NCBI GenBank assembly: GCA_039819165.1
Contig: JBCBSM010000001.1
Location: 2,418,001-2,482,000 of the forward strand
Origin: Planctomycetota bacterium
Lineage (GTDB): Bacteria > Planctomycetota > Phycisphaerae > Phycisphaerales > UBA1924
Reading direction: 5' to 3'
Length of the DNA stretch: 64,000 nucleotides
Each line of letters starts with the position of its first letter. The stretch's first letter is position 1. The position numbers were made by a program, and so were the translations under genes. The notes under the pieces are model-generated. The model was not told the DNA's origin. It did no database searches and worked only from the letters and a program-made list of their open reading frames with translations. This document shows positions 26,328 to 35,353 of the stretch, piece by piece.

Positions 26328-27362
26328 CTAGTGCTCGTCCCACCAGCGTTCGAGTAGGTTCGTGGCGGCGCCGTTGTAGAGCGTGCGCAGCTCGTCGGCG
26401 GGCATCGCGGATCCGGGCAGCGGGGGCGAGGCCATCTCGTCGTATCGATCCGGATCGACCATCGCCAGGTCGGGGTCGGCGATGGGGCTGGGGCCGTCGT
26501 GCTCGAACTCGAAGAGCGTGCGGAGGGCGTAGTAGCGGCTGGCGTAGAGGTCGAAGGCCTCGCGCTCGCTGGCCGCCTGGTGGGCGCCGAACTTTTGGTT
26601 CTGCTCGTCGCTGGCCTCGAGGTGGTCGTCGAGGGTGACGATGTCCGAGCCGAAGACGATGCGGCCGGCCCACCTGGCAAAGAAGGCGACGAGTTCGTCG
26701 CGGGGGTGGGCGCCCAGCTCGCGAACCATCCACTTGGTGGCCGAGGTGTCGAGGTAGTAGTTGTCGTGCCGCGAGAGCAGGCCATCGAGGAAGGCGAGAT
26801 CCTCGGGCGAGCCGCCCATGTGGGCGCCGATCCAGGGCACCGGGAAGTCGTCGAGCATCCGCTCGAGGGGCTCGTACTGGTCGAGCTTGGTGCCGTACTT
26901 GCTGCTGTCGGCGTACTTGGTGGCGAACCAGGTGTCGGGGTCGGCCACGTGGGTCTTGAACATGTAGCCCATCTCGACGGCGGCGGCGGCGAGTTCCCGG
27001 CGGAGGGGGCTATCGAGGCGGATGATGTCGGCGTCCTTCTCGGGGTCGAGGAAGTCGCGGAGGCGGGGAGCGACCCAGAACTTGAGCAGGCGGGCACCAA
27101 AGTCCTCGTGGAAGATCCGCATGTTCTCGAAGAAGCCCTCCCGCATGGCGCGGCTGCGGTTGTCGCTCATGTAGTCCGGTATGGCGACGAATCGGGCCCG
27201 ATCTCCGAGCACGCTGCGAACATCGGCGGCCTGGGCGAGCTGCGTCTGCGTGTAAACCCGCACGACTCCATAGGCGTCCATGGCCTGGCGGTAAATCTCG
27301 GTGGCCCTTCTGCCATTGATATGGGCGTGCGCGTCGATGATCGGGGCGGGGGGCGATCCCAT
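26328..27362 (-). CDS. Amidohydrolase-family metal-dependent hydrolase
   Basis: 344 residues from the ATG at 27362, giving the typical start PIIDAHAHING with the HxH metal pair. Further TIM-barrel ligands or landmarks are KTHVADPD, IGAHMGG, YLDTSATKW and VFGSDIV, spaced as in the amidohydrolase_2 group (decarboxylases and lactone hydrolases such as those for 2-amino-3-carboxymuconate semialdehyde). It also carries family-typical YASRYYALRTLFEFEHDG. The substrate cannot be told; the enzyme is cytoplasmic. It converges on the small secreted gene nine bases away and is divergent from the glycosyltransferase. No Shine-Dalgarno site is obvious. Confidence 0.85.
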   Translation of the reverse strand: MGSPPAPIIDAHAHINGRRATEIYRQAMDAYGVVRVYTQTQLAQAADVRSVLGDRARFVAIPDYMSDNRSRAMREGFFENMRIFHEDFGARLLKFWVAPRLRDFLDPEKDADIIRLDSPLRRELAAAAVEMGYMFKTHVADPDTWFATKYADSSKYGTKLDQYEPLERMLDDFPVPWIGAHMGGSPEDLAFLDGLLSRHDNYYLDTSATKWMVRELGAHPRDELVAFFARWAGRIVFGSDIVTLDDHLEASDEQNQKFGAHQAASEREAFDLYASRYYALRTLFEFEHDGPSPIADPDLAMVDPDRYDEMASPPLPGSAMPADELRTLYNGAATNLLERWWDEH

Positions 27363-27463
27363 GCGCCCGGCCTCGGCGCGATAATCCAGGCCATGCAGGT
27401 TCGCGGGTGTGGGGCGTGCGTGGGTTGCCTGGGAGGACGGGGCGGTAGGCCGTGGCATCCACG

Positions 27464-28642
27464 ATGATAAACCGCGTGCACGCTCCACCCGCCCCGCGGC
27501 GGCGAACCCCAAGGCCCCGGTCGCACATCGTGCTGGCGCACGACTGGCTGTGCGGGCTGCGGGGGGGCGAGCGGGTGCTCGACCGCATCGCGTCGGTCGC
27601 CGGCGAGATCGGCGAGGTTCGCGACGTGCTGGCGATGTTCGACGATGGCCGGCCGCTGACGCCCGCCATCGACGGACTCCGGCACCACGTCGCCTCGCTC
27701 GGGCGGATGCCCGGGGCGCAGCGGCTGCGCCGGTGGATGCTGCCGCTGTACCCGGCGGCGGTCTCGCAGCTGGGCGAGATTCTGGCGCGGCTGCACAAGG
27801 ATCGGCCGATCGACCTGGTGATCTCGACCAGCTCGGCGGCGATCAAGGGGCTTCGGACGCCCGCGGGCGTGCCGCACCTGTGCTATTGCCACTCGCCCGC
27901 CCGGTACCTGTGGTCGAGGCAGGAGGACTACGGCGGGGGGATGGCCGGCCGGCTTCGGCTGGCGGGGCTGGCGGCGTTCGGTCCGCCGCTGCGCGCCTGG
28001 GATCGCCGCAGCGCGGACAACGTCACGCGGTTCGTGGCCAACTCGACGCACGTGGCCGAGCAGATCCAGGAGTTCTACGACCGCGATGCGACGGTGGTGC
28101 ATCCGCCGGTGCGGACCGAGGTGTTCACGCCCGATCCGTTGCGCGGGCGGGGTGGCCACTGGCTGGCGGTGGGTGCGCTCGAGCCGTACAAGCGGTTTGA
28201 TCGCGCGATCGAGGCCGCACGGGCGGCGGGACGGGAGCTGCGGATCATCGGCGGTGGCTCGCAACGCGAGCGGCTGGAGCGACTCGCGCCGGAGGGCGTG
28301 CGGTTCCTCGGGCACGTTGACGAGGCGCAGCTCGTCGACGAGATGCGGGCGGCGGGCGTGCTGCTGTTCCCGCAGATCGAGGACTTCGGCATCGTGGCCG
28401 TGGAGGCGCAGGCGTGCGGGCTGCCGGTGGCGGCGACGGCGCGGGGCGGCGCGACCGACATCGTGATCGACGGCGTGACGGGCGCGCTCTGCGATGGCAC
28501 GCCCGACGAGCTTGCGCGGGCCGCGGAGCGGGCCGAAGCGTGCGATCCTCGGCTGTGCTGGGCGAACGCGCAGGACTACCGCCAGTCGCACTTCGACGAG
28601 GCGATGCGCGAGGAGATCCGCAAGACGCTGCGGGCGAGCTAG
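27464..28642 (+). CDS. Family 4 glycosyltransferase
   Basis: 392 residues from the ATG at 27464; a GTG at 27452 would add four. The N-terminal Rossmann domain starts HIVLAHDWLCGLRGGERVLD. The acceptor region YCHSPARYLW is typical of WbaZ/mannosyltransferase-like members. The GT-B C-terminal domain shows LAVGALEPYKRFDRAI, RIIGGGSQRERLE and FPQIEDFGIVAVEAQACGLP with the conserved E-x7-E that binds the nucleotide sugar. It adds a sugar to a lipid-linked or polysaccharide acceptor at the cytoplasmic membrane face. No other polysaccharide genes are adjacent. Its stop shares CTAG with the stop of the converging flavin reductase gene. Confidence 0.9.
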   Translation: MINRVHAPPAPRRRTPRPRSHIVLAHDWLCGLRGGERVLDRIASVAGEIGEVRDVLAMFDDGRPLTPAIDGLRHHVASLGRMPGAQRLRRWMLPLYPAAVSQLGEILARLHKDRPIDLVISTSSAAIKGLRTPAGVPHLCYCHSPARYLWSRQEDYGGGMAGRLRLAGLAAFGPPLRAWDRRSADNVTRFVANSTHVAEQIQEFYDRDATVVHPPVRTEVFTPDPLRGRGGHWLAVGALEPYKRFDRAIEAARAAGRELRIIGGGSQRERLERLAPEGVRFLGHVDEAQLVDEMRAAGVLLFPQIEDFGIVAVEAQACGLPVAATARGGATDIVIDGVTGALCDGTPDELARAAERAEACDPRLCWANAQDYRQSHFDEAMREEIRKTLRAS

Positions 28643-29133
28643 TGGTCCAGCGGCTCGATGTCGGCTGCGCGGAGCGGCGCCGGCGCGTCGCCTTCCGCGT
28701 AGACCGCAAGCACGCGGCCGATGTACAACTCGTGGTCGGCCTCGAGGTCGACGTGACGGACGACCTCGCAGTCGAAGCCCAGCGGCGCATCGCGGAGGAT
28801 GGGGGCGCGGGAGACCAGCGTGCGGACGGCGACGGCGTCGAAGGGATCGAAGAGTCGGTCGGCGGGGGGCTGGCCGCCGAAGCGGCGGCGAGCGACGCGG
28901 TCGTCGGGCCGCAGCGCGGTGATCGCGAAGCTGCGGGAGTCGCGGATGAGCGGCTCGATGGGGTGGCCCTTGTGCATGGGCACGGCCAGCAGGACGGGCT
29001 CGGCGGCGCACTGGTGCACGCCGGCGGTCAGCGTGGCGGCACGGCTGGCGTCGTGGCAGCTGGAGATCAGGAAGACGCCCGACGAGAGGCGGCCGCAGGC
29101 GTCTCGGATGTGTTCGGGATTGGTCGCGTCCAT
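28639..29133 (-). CDS. Flavin reductase-like FMN-binding protein
   Basis: 164 residues from the ATG at 29133. The split-barrel flavin reductase pattern is visible: RLSSGVFLISSCHDA, TLTAGVHQCAAEPVLLAVPM, SRSFAITALRPD, then DCEVVRHVDLEADHELYIGR with the conserved closing strand. Such proteins reduce FMN for partner monooxygenases, or act as small flavoproteins; the partner is not here. No Shine-Dalgarno site lies upstream, but TAAACT ends seven bases before the start, fitting a leaderless mRNA. It is divergent from the mraZ promoter, 118 bases away. Confidence 0.83.
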   Translation of the reverse strand: MDATNPEHIRDACGRLSSGVFLISSCHDASRAATLTAGVHQCAAEPVLLAVPMHKGHPIEPLIRDSRSFAITALRPDDRVARRRFGGQPPADRLFDPFDAVAVRTLVSRAPILRDAPLGFDCEVVRHVDLEADHELYIGRVLAVYAEGDAPAPLRAADIEPLDH

Positions 29134-29250
29134 GCGGCGGAGTTTATGGCGGCGCGGACGGATCGAGCCAAACCGAGGCGTGATCGGCAGTTGGCTCGCG
29201 GGGATCGGCGGATCGCGGTGAAGTTTGTGGTCCGGAGTGTCGAAACAGTG

Positions 29251-29279
29251 TTGCAAAGTGGGGTAGGGTGGGGCATAAT
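29251..29279 (+). promoter_or_regulatory. Sigma70-type promoter of mraZ
   Basis: TTGCAA (29251-29256) and CATAAT (29274-29279) are 17 bases apart, with four and five matches to the consensus hexamers. The start of transcription would fall near 29286-29288, giving a leader of about 22 bases. The spacer is a run of G with TGGGG repeats, which could also be read by MraZ, since that repressor recognises TGGGN-type repeats upstream of its own gene in other bacteria. Confidence 0.7.
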
Positions 29280-29309
29280 CCCACTCCATGACCCCGAGCG
29301 TGCAGCACG

Positions 29310-29753
29310 ATGCTCTTCACCGGATACGCCGAGCACACGATCGATGCGAAGCAGCGCCTGGCGCTGCCCAAGAAGCATCGCGCCCAGTGGGATGCCGAAT
29401 CCCAGGGCGAGACGTGGTACTGCGTGCCGTGGCCGAGCGGGGTGCTGCGGCTGTACCCCAAGAAGGTCTTCGAGCGTCTCGCCGAGCAGTCGGCCGAATC
29501 CCTGACGCCCAACGAGGACGAGGGGGAGCTGGAGGCGACGCTGTTCGGCCTGGCCGAGGAGCTGAGTGTCGACGGCCAGGGCCGGATCGTGGTGCCCAAG
29601 GACCATCTGGAGATGGCGGGGTTGGGCAAGGCGGTCGTGGTCGTGGGCGTTCGGAACCGGCTGGAGGTCCACGACCAGGACGAGTGGCGTTCGGCGCGGC
29701 GGGATCGGTTCGCGGCGTTGCCCAAGCTCGTGCGGAAGGTGGACGGCAAGTGA
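29310..29753 (+). CDS. mraZ: Transcriptional regulator MraZ
   Basis: 147 residues. Two SpoVT/AbrB-type half-domains are visible: FTGYAEHTIDAKQRLALPKK (with the DxKxR motif) and ELSVDGQGRIVVPKDHLEM. MraZ forms ring-shaped octamers or dodecamers that bind TGGGN repeats upstream of the division/cell-wall cluster. Here the promoter spacer contains such repeats, fitting autoregulation. Oddly, no rsmH, ftsL or ftsI follows. About 600 non-coding bases and an opposite-strand msrB lie downstream, in line with the loss of a conventional divisome in planctomycetes. What it regulates here is unknown. Confidence 0.92.
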   Translation: MLFTGYAEHTIDAKQRLALPKKHRAQWDAESQGETWYCVPWPSGVLRLYPKKVFERLAEQSAESLTPNEDEGELEATLFGLAEELSVDGQGRIVVPKDHLEMAGLGKAVVVVGVRNRLEVHDQDEWRSARRDRFAALPKLVRKVDGK

Positions 29754-30356
29754 TCGGCGTGCTGGCCACGAGCCGCGGAGCGGAGGGGTGCGTGCGGGCG
29801 TCGGAGGAGGCCGCCCCCGCCCCCGGCCGCTCGGCGGGCCGGGGGTGGCGTTCCAGCGGAGGGGTTCTGATGGAGAGGGGTATGAGGCGGAGAGGTCTGA
29901 AAGAGAGAGGCGTGAGCTCCGGCTGACGCGTGGCGCGGGCCGCCCGACGGCGGCTCGACGCTCTTGGTCCGCATGGCGGCGGACTTGCGTACGAGGCAGA
30001 GACCGGGGCTCATGGATGGGCCCCGCCCTGCCGCCTTGATCGGGGGCTTTGCACCGAGCCTTTCGCGACGAACCACCATCGGCCCCGCGGCATGTTCCCA
30101 CCACCCACCCCCCTCTTCGGAGGGCGCTGCGGGCCACACCACCCAGCCCGCTCCGGTCTTGCCGGGGCGGGTTGTTGTTTCGGAGCCACCGGGCACCGGG
30201 CTCGGGCATGGGGCATGAGGCGTAGGCAACGGGCACGAAGCGGCAAGAGCGGGGTGTGGAGCGATCGTGCCATCCGACCCATCGCCGATAGCCCTTGGTC
30301 CGGGGTCCGCGTGCTCACGTACGCGGCTCGGGAAGGAGTCGGGCGGCCCGGGTGGG
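29754..30356. other. Long non-coding stretch after mraZ
   Basis: About 600 bases with no convincing gene on either strand; open frames here have atypical composition and no start signals. A terminator-like hairpin at 30147-30180 implies that a plus-strand transcript runs to that point, giving mraZ a 390-base 3' untranslated region or a separate small RNA. I looked for RNase P, tmRNA and SRP RNA landmarks and did not find them. A 57-base frame at 29869-29925 is too short to call. Confidence 0.5.
30147..30180 (+). terminator. Terminator-like hairpin downstream of mraZ
   Basis: CCCGCTCCGG (30147-30156) pairs fully with CCGGGGCGGG (30162-30171), with one T-G wobble, around a five-base loop. TTGTTGTTT follows on the plus strand. 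It lies 394 bases after the mraZ stop. Confidence 0.6.
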
Positions 30357-30773
30357 TTACTCGGTGCCCTCGTGCTCGAGCGCGACGGAGTTGATGCAGT
30401 AGCGTTGGCCGGTGGGGGCGGGGCCGTCGTCGAAGACGTGGCCCAGGTGGGCGTCGCAGCGGGCGCAGCGGACCTCGACGCGGCGCATGCCGTGGCTGGT
30501 GTCGAGGTGCTCGGTGACGTGGCGGCCGACGGCGGGGGAACTGAAGGCGGGCCAGCCGCAGCCCGAATCGAACTTGGCGTCCGAGGCGAAGAGCGGCAGG
30601 CCGCAGCAGACGCACTTGTAGACGCCCGGCTCCTTGTGGTCGTTGTAGACGCCGGTGAAGGGGGCCTCGGTGCCCGCCTGGCGTGTGACGCGGTACTGCT
30701 CGGGGGTGAGCCGCGCGCGCCACTCGGCGTCGGGCTTCTCGACGTGGTTGATGGGGGTCTCGGGGGTGGTCAC
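30357..30773 (-). CDS. msrB: Peptide-methionine (R)-S-oxide reductase MsrB
   Basis: 138 residues from the GTG at 30773, whose GTGA overlaps the stop of the DUF427 gene. The zinc ligands CVCC (Cys54, Cys57) and CARC (Cys103, Cys106) are present, with [10 protein letters not shown] and the catalytic Cys126 in [11 protein letters not shown]. It repairs methionine-R-sulfoxide in oxidised proteins, using thioredoxin. No signal peptide is seen, so it is cytoplasmic. Length matches the single-domain family. Coupled translation with DUF427 suggests a stress-linked pair, though the partner's function is unknown. Confidence 0.95.
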   Translation of the reverse strand: MTTPETPINHVEKPDAEWRARLTPEQYRVTRQAGTEAPFTGVYNDHKEPGVYKCVCCGLPLFASDAKFDSGCGWPAFSSPAVGRHVTEHLDTSHGMRRVEVRCARCDAHLGHVFDDGPAPTGQRYCINSVALEHEGTE

Positions 30774-31054
30774 GCCTCGACCTCGACGCCCCGCCAGAAG
30801 GCGATGTAGCCCTCGAAGTCCTTGGCCTGGTCCTTGGCGTCGGGGTAGTACCAGGCGGCGTGCTCGGCGGTCTTGCCGTCGACGACGACGTCGTAGTAGC
30901 GGGCCTCGCCCTTCCACGGGCAGGTGGTGCGGACGTCGCTGTCCTGGACGAAGTCCTTGTTGAGCGACTCGGGCGGGAAATAGTGGTTGCCCTCGACGAT
31001 CTTGGTGTCGCTGGATTCGGCGATGACCTGGCCGTTGAAGATGGCTCGTGCCAT
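30770..31054 (-). CDS. DUF427 family protein
   Basis: 94 residues from the ATG at 31054, with GGGAGGAA upstream at good spacing. The pattern [20 protein letters not shown], then [16 protein letters not shown] and [20 protein letters not shown], is typical of DUF427, a small beta-barrel family of unknown biochemical role. The conserved Cys-Pro-Trp-Lys-Gly turn is intact. It heads a two-gene operon with msrB, with a four-base overlap, and is divergent from the Nudix gene with 56 bases between starts. Confidence 0.9.
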   Translation of the reverse strand: MARAIFNGQVIAESSDTKIVEGNHYFPPESLNKDFVQDSDVRTTCPWKGEARYYDVVVDGKTAEHAAWYYPDAKDQAKDFEGYIAFWRGVEVEA

Positions 31055-31110
31055 GGAGATTCCTCCCGGAGTTGGGTAACGGATTGGGGGGTCTGCTAGC
31101 CTCGCAGCCT

Positions 31111-31761
31111 ATGAGCGATCCCTCTGTGCTGCCCTACCGGCTTGCGTGCCTGTGCGACCTTCGGGACGCCTCGGGGCGTGTCCTTCTTATTGAGAGGACG
31201 AAGTCGCCGAATCTGGGATTGTGTTCCCCGATAGGTGGAAAGCTGGAGATGGATCGGGGGGAGTCCCCGCACCAGTGTGCGCGGCGAGAGATCCAGGAGG
31301 AGGCCGGGATCGACGTGCCCACCGAGCGGCTGCGGCTGCTCGGGCTGGTCAGCGAGCGGGCCTTCGAGGGCACGGGCCACTGGCTGATGTTCTACTTCCG
31401 GGTGCTGGGGCCGGTGGAGGTGCCCGAGCGGGACATCTCGGAGGGGCGGCTGCGGTGGTTCGAGCGGTCGCGGGTGGCCGGATTGCCGCTGCCCGAGACC
31501 GATCGGCGGGTGATCTGGCCCCTGGTCGATCGGCACACGCTGGCGGATCACGGCGAGGCGGCGGCGGACGCGGCGTCGCTGCCGGGGTTGTTCTCGGTGC
31601 ACATCGACTGCAGCGGGCCGGCGATGCGGTGGGAGGTGGAGCAGGTGGGGCGTGCCGACGCCGATGGGGGCGATGCTCCGGCCGCGGATGCCCGTTCCTC
31701 GGATGCCCGGCCTGCGGATTCCCAAGACGCGGGTAGGGCGGCCTCGGGCGAGGGGGATTGA
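31111..31761 (+). CDS. Nudix hydrolase with a variant Nudix box
   Basis: 216 residues. The Nudix region reads [20 protein letters not shown] followed by REIQEEAGI. The REIQEEAG half is perfect, but the first half has two extra residues compared with the usual GGxxExGE, so metal binding may differ. [20 protein letters not shown] at the start and a C-terminal extension (about 155-216, rich in Ala, Asp, Ser) surround it. Such enzymes cleave nucleoside diphosphates linked to another moiety; many with this layout are MutT-like 8-oxo-dGTPases. TAGCCT lies eight bases before the ATG and no Shine-Dalgarno site is seen. Confidence 0.85.
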   Translation: MSDPSVLPYRLACLCDLRDASGRVLLIERTKSPNLGLCSPIGGKLEMDRGESPHQCARREIQEEAGIDVPTERLRLLGLVSERAFEGTGHWLMFYFRVLGPVEVPERDISEGRLRWFERSRVAGLPLPETDRRVIWPLVDRHTLADHGEAAADAASLPGLFSVHIDCSGPAMRWEVEQVGRADADGGDAPAADARSSDARPADSQDAGRAASGEGD

Positions 31762-31818
31762 ACCGGCGCTCCGATGGGCCGAAGTATATCTTGTGGCACG
31801 CATGACTTGGTTGGCGAC

Positions 31819-33672
31819 ATGACCCGGCTGGCGAGGCATCTGGTGTCGAGCAGGCTGCGGCCCGCGCGGGTGGCGGCCGTGCTGCTGTCGATGGTCGCGC
31901 TGGTCGTCTCGACGGGGCTGCAGCAGGCCGGGCCCGATGGGGCGGGTGCGGCGGGCGCCGTTGGCGCCGTGCCGGCGTCGCGGCAGGCCGAGAAGATCCA
32001 CGTGCTGCCGCTGCGGGGGCCGATCGACAAGTTCAGCATGTTCGGGCTCAAGCAGCGGCTGGAGCGAGCGGCCGACGAGGGCGCGACGGCGGTGGTGATC
32101 GAGATCGACACGCCGGGGGGCGAGGTCGGCGCGGTGCTCGAGATCAGCGACCTGATCAAGAAGTCGGCGCCGCCGAACACGGTGGCGTGGATCAACAACG
32201 AGGCGTTCAGCGGCGGGGCGATCGTGGCGCTGGCGTGCCCGGGCATCGTGACGAGTGACCCGGCCAAGCTGGGCGATGCGTTGCCCGTGCAGGTCGCGCC
32301 GGTAGTCGGGCTGATCCCGCTGCCGCAGGAAGAGCGGCAGAAGATCCTGGCGCCGCTGCTGGTAGACCTGATCGATTCGGCGCGGCGGAACGGGTACGAC
32401 GAGAAGCTGGTGCAGGGCTTCGTGTCGCTGGGCGTCGAGCTGTGGTTGATCGAGCGAACCACGCCGGGCCCGCAGGGCGAGCCGGTGGGCGAGCTGCTGT
32501 TCATCGATCTGGCGGAGTACGAGTTCCTCTTCGGCGAGCCTCCGATGGTGCGGACGCCGGCGATCCCTTCGGCGCGTACGGCGGCCGACGCCGAAGCGGG
32601 TGGAGGAGACGCGGCGGTAAGCGAAGCGATCGGCACGCAGGCGACCGACGGGCCTTCGGGCGTGCAGGGCGCTCCGGGGCCGGACGATCCGACGCGCTTC
32701 CAGCCGGCGGCTCCCGGGCTGGAGGGCCTCGACGATCGTGGGAACCTGTCGCTGGGTCTGGAGGTTGCGACACGGCGGCCCGTGCTGAGCGAGGCCGACC
32801 GGGGCGGCTGGCGCGTGGTCGAGTACGTCGCCGACGGGCGCGCGCCGGTGACGATGACGGCCGACCAGCTGGTGCGATTCGGGCTGGCGACGCAGGTGAT
32901 CGAGACGGATGAGGAGCTGAAGGCCTACTTCGGGGCGTCCGAGCTGGTGCGGTGGGAGGAGAGCGCGTGGATGGCGCTGGCCCGCTTCATGGCGAGCATC
33001 TACGTGCGGGCGATCCTGCTGGTCGTGGCGGTGGTGGCGTTCTTCATCGAGATGGCCAGCCCGGGGCTCGGCGTGCCGGCGGTTGTTGGCGTGGTGGCGA
33101 TCGCGCTGTTCATGGCGCCGCCGGCGATGGTGGGCATGGCGGGGTGGTGGGAGTTCGCGGCCATGGGCCTCGGGCTCGTGCTGCTGCTGGTGGAGATCTT
33201 CCTGATCCCGGGCGTGGGCGTCGTGGGCGTGATCGGCGCGGGGCTGATGTTCGTCGGGCTGGTGGGCACGTTCACCGGCGGCGGGCGCTTCACGAGCACG
33301 GCGGAGATCCTGGCGGGGCTGGCGGCGGTGACGCTCTCTCTGGCGACGGCGGGCGTGGTGCTCTTCTTCGTGCTGAGGAACTTCTCGAGCATCCCGGTGT
33401 TCAACCGGCTGGTGCTCGCCAACGCACCGGCGGAGGAGCCGAGCGGCATGCTGGGCGCGATGGCGACGCCCGCCGCGGTCGGACCAGCGGTGGGCGACGA
33501 GGGCGTGGTCATCAGCGAGCTGCGGCCGTCGGGGCGTGCTCGCTTCGGCGACGACGTGGTGGACGTGGTGTCGGTCGGTCCGATCGTGCCGCCCAACGCG
33601 CGGGTCCGCGTGCTGGAATCCGACGCGTTCCGCGTCGTGGTCGAGCCCCTGGGCGGGGTGGAGCGGGCCTGA
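31819..33672 (+). CDS. NfeD-type membrane-bound serine protease (ClpP class)
   Basis: 617 residues from the ATG at 31819. A hydrophobic N-terminal segment leads to a ClpP-like protease domain: VLPLRGPIDKFSMFGLKQRL, VVIEIDTPGGEVGAVLEISD and EAFSGGAIVALAC with the candidate nucleophile Ser131. A long insert follows, then about four membrane helices (IYVRAILLVVAVVAFFIEMA onward) and a C-terminal OB-fold NfeD domain (VGDEGVVISELRPSGRARFG). This is the long NfeD1b form, which in other bacteria partners flotillin/FloA or stomatin in membrane quality control. A TATCTT box near 31789-31794 may be its promoter. It leads the nfeD-floA operon. Confidence 0.92.
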   Translation: MTRLARHLVSSRLRPARVAAVLLSMVALVVSTGLQQAGPDGAGAAGAVGAVPASRQAEKIHVLPLRGPIDKFSMFGLKQRLERAADEGATAVVIEIDTPGGEVGAVLEISDLIKKSAPPNTVAWINNEAFSGGAIVALACPGIVTSDPAKLGDALPVQVAPVVGLIPLPQEERQKILAPLLVDLIDSARRNGYDEKLVQGFVSLGVELWLIERTTPGPQGEPVGELLFIDLAEYEFLFGEPPMVRTPAIPSARTAADAEAGGGDAAVSEAIGTQATDGPSGVQGAPGPDDPTRFQPAAPGLEGLDDRGNLSLGLEVATRRPVLSEADRGGWRVVEYVADGRAPVTMTADQLVRFGLATQVIETDEELKAYFGASELVRWEESAWMALARFMASIYVRAILLVVAVVAFFIEMASPGLGVPAVVGVVAIALFMAPPAMVGMAGWWEFAAMGLGLVLLLVEIFLIPGVGVVGVIGAGLMFVGLVGTFTGGGRFTSTAEILAGLAAVTLSLATAGVVLFFVLRNFSSIPVFNRLVLANAPAEEPSGMLGAMATPAAVGPAVGDEGVVISELRPSGRARFGDDVVDVVSVGPIVPPNARVRVLESDAFRVVVEPLGGVERA

Positions 33673-33697
33673 TAAGCGGCCCGCGGGGAGGCGGCGG

Positions 33698-34222
33698 TTG
33701 GATCAATTGCTGTTCTGGGGCTTCCTGCTGCTGGGGGCGGCCGCCTTGCTGGGCGTGATGGAGCTCCTGATTCCCTCGGCCGGGGTCATCGGCATCGTCG
33801 CGGTGGCCGTCGCGGTGGCGGGGGTGGTGTGCCTGTTCATCGCGGATACGGCGTGGGGCGTGGTGGGCACGGCGATCGTGCTGGTCGCGGGCCCGGTGGG
33901 CACGTGGTACGGCTTCAAGATCCTGCCGTACACGCCGATGGGCCGCGGGCTGATCCTGTCGGACCGCGACCCGGAGGACGACGAGGAGGGACCGCCCGAG
34001 TCGCCCGTTGCGGCTCGGCTGGCGCTGGTGGGGCAGGAGGGCGAGGTGCTGACCGACCTGCGGCCGGTGGGCGTGGTGCTGCTGGAGGGCACGCGTCTGG
34101 ATGCGGTGGCCGAGACGGGGTACATCCCGGCGGGCTCGCGGGTGCGGGTGGTGGCGGCGGATGGGCTGCAGCTGACGGTCCGGCTGGCCGACTCGGGCGG
34201 GTCGCGGCCATCCCGGGCGTGA
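33698..34222 (+). CDS. Short NfeD-like membrane protein
   Basis: 174 residues from a TTG start at 33698, supported by GGGAGG at good spacing upstream; no ATG or GTG start fits. Three or four membrane helices (LDQLLFWGFLLLGAAALLGV, GVIGIVAVAVAVAGVVCLF, TAWGVVGTAIVLVAGPVG) precede an OB-fold NfeD domain (ARLALVGQEGEVLTDLRPVG to VRVVAADGLQLTVRL). It lacks the protease part found in the preceding gene. In the operon it sits between long NfeD and FloA, as the short NfeD does in many bacteria. It probably assembles with FloA in the membrane. Confidence 0.85.
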   Translation: MDQLLFWGFLLLGAAALLGVMELLIPSAGVIGIVAVAVAVAGVVCLFIADTAWGVVGTAIVLVAGPVGTWYGFKILPYTPMGRGLILSDRDPEDDEEGPPESPVAARLALVGQEGEVLTDLRPVGVVLLEGTRLDAVAETGYIPAGSRVRVVAADGLQLTVRLADSGGSRPSRA

Positions 34223-34299
34223 TGGCGTAGGGCGCGGCGGCGCTTATAGTCGTGGCGAACCGCCGGCGTGGCGTCGGCGGTGGGCTTGGAGGTGTAGCG

Positions 34300-35319
34300 A
34301 TGCCAAACTGGGTCTGGTTCGCCGGCGGCGGCGTGCTTCTCGTCGTCCTGCTGATCATCGTGGCGATCATGGGCCGGTTCATCAAGATCTGGATCCAGGC
34401 GTTGGTGTCGGGCGCCCGGGTGAGCTTCTCGGCGCTGATCGGCATGTGGCTGCGGAAGGTGGACATGAACATCATCGTCTTCAGCCGCATCCGCGCGGTG
34501 AAGGCGAACCTGAACATCTCGACGGACCAGCTCGAGCAGCACTACTTGGCGGGTGGTCGCGTGCCCAACGTCATCAGCGCGATGATCGCGGCGAGCAACG
34601 CACGGATCGACCTGCCGTGGAACGTGGCGACGGCGATCGACCTGGCGGGCCGCGACATCCTCGACGCGGTGAACACCAGCGTGAACCCCAAGGTCATCGA
34701 CTGCCCGGGCCCGAACCAGCCGCGGCCGACGATCGATGCCGTCGCCCAGGACGGCATCCAGCTCAAGGCCAAGGCCCGCGTGACGGTGCGGACGAATCTG
34801 GCGCGCCTGGTCGGTGGTGCGACCGAGGAGACGATCATCGCCCGCGTGGGCGAGGGCATCGTGACGACCATCGGCTCGGCGCAGGACCACAAGGCCGTGC
34901 TCCAGGATCCCGACAACATCTCCAAGGTGGTGATGGAGAAGGGGCTGGATGCGGGGACGGCCTTCGAGATCCTGTCGATCGACATCGCCGACATCGACGT
35001 GGGCGACAACATCGGCGCCAAGCTTCAGACGGACCAGGCCGAGGCGGACAAGAAGCGGGCCCAGGCCGAGGCCGAGAAGCGGCGTGCGATGGCCGTGGCG
35101 GCCGAGCAGGAGTACAGCGCCGAGGCGCAGAAGAACAAGGCACTCGTGGTGCTGGCCGAGGCGGAGGTGCCCAAGGCGATGGCCGAGGCCTTCCGCAGCG
35201 GCAACCTGGGCATCATGGACTACTACCGGATGCGGAACATCCAGGCCGACACGGCGATGCGCGGCTCGATCGCGGGCGAGGACAACGGCGAGCGCAGGGA
35301 GAGCGACCCGACGCGGTAG
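34300..35319 (+). CDS. floA: Flotillin-like protein FloA
   Basis: 339 residues, with GGAGGT well placed before the ATG. A re-entrant/membrane helix ([20 protein letters not shown]) is followed by the UPF0365/FloA body: [40 protein letters not shown] and the SPFH-like [22 protein letters not shown]-terminal Ala/Glu-rich helix ([20 protein letters not shown]) resembles the flotillin coiled coil. FloA scaffolds membrane microdomains. The upstream nfeD genes strengthen the call. TATAGT at 34245-34250 may be an internal promoter for floA alone. Confidence 0.94.
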   Translation: MPNWVWFAGGGVLLVVLLIIVAIMGRFIKIWIQALVSGARVSFSALIGMWLRKVDMNIIVFSRIRAVKANLNISTDQLEQHYLAGGRVPNVISAMIAASNARIDLPWNVATAIDLAGRDILDAVNTSVNPKVIDCPGPNQPRPTIDAVAQDGIQLKAKARVTVRTNLARLVGGATEETIIARVGEGIVTTIGSAQDHKAVLQDPDNISKVVMEKGLDAGTAFEILSIDIADIDVGDNIGAKLQTDQAEADKKRAQAEAEKRRAMAVAAEQEYSAEAQKNKALVVLAEAEVPKAMAEAFRSGNLGIMDYYRMRNIQADTAMRGSIAGEDNGERRESDPTR

Positions 35320-35353
35320 ATCGCGCGGCCGCTGTGGCTCGCGTCGCCGCGGC

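Noticed and set aside
29754-30180. RNase P RNA, tmRNA or SRP RNA in the gap after mraZ
   Set aside because: Hallmark segments such as GAGGAAAGTCC or the SRP GGTCAGGTCCGGAAGG-type loop are not present.
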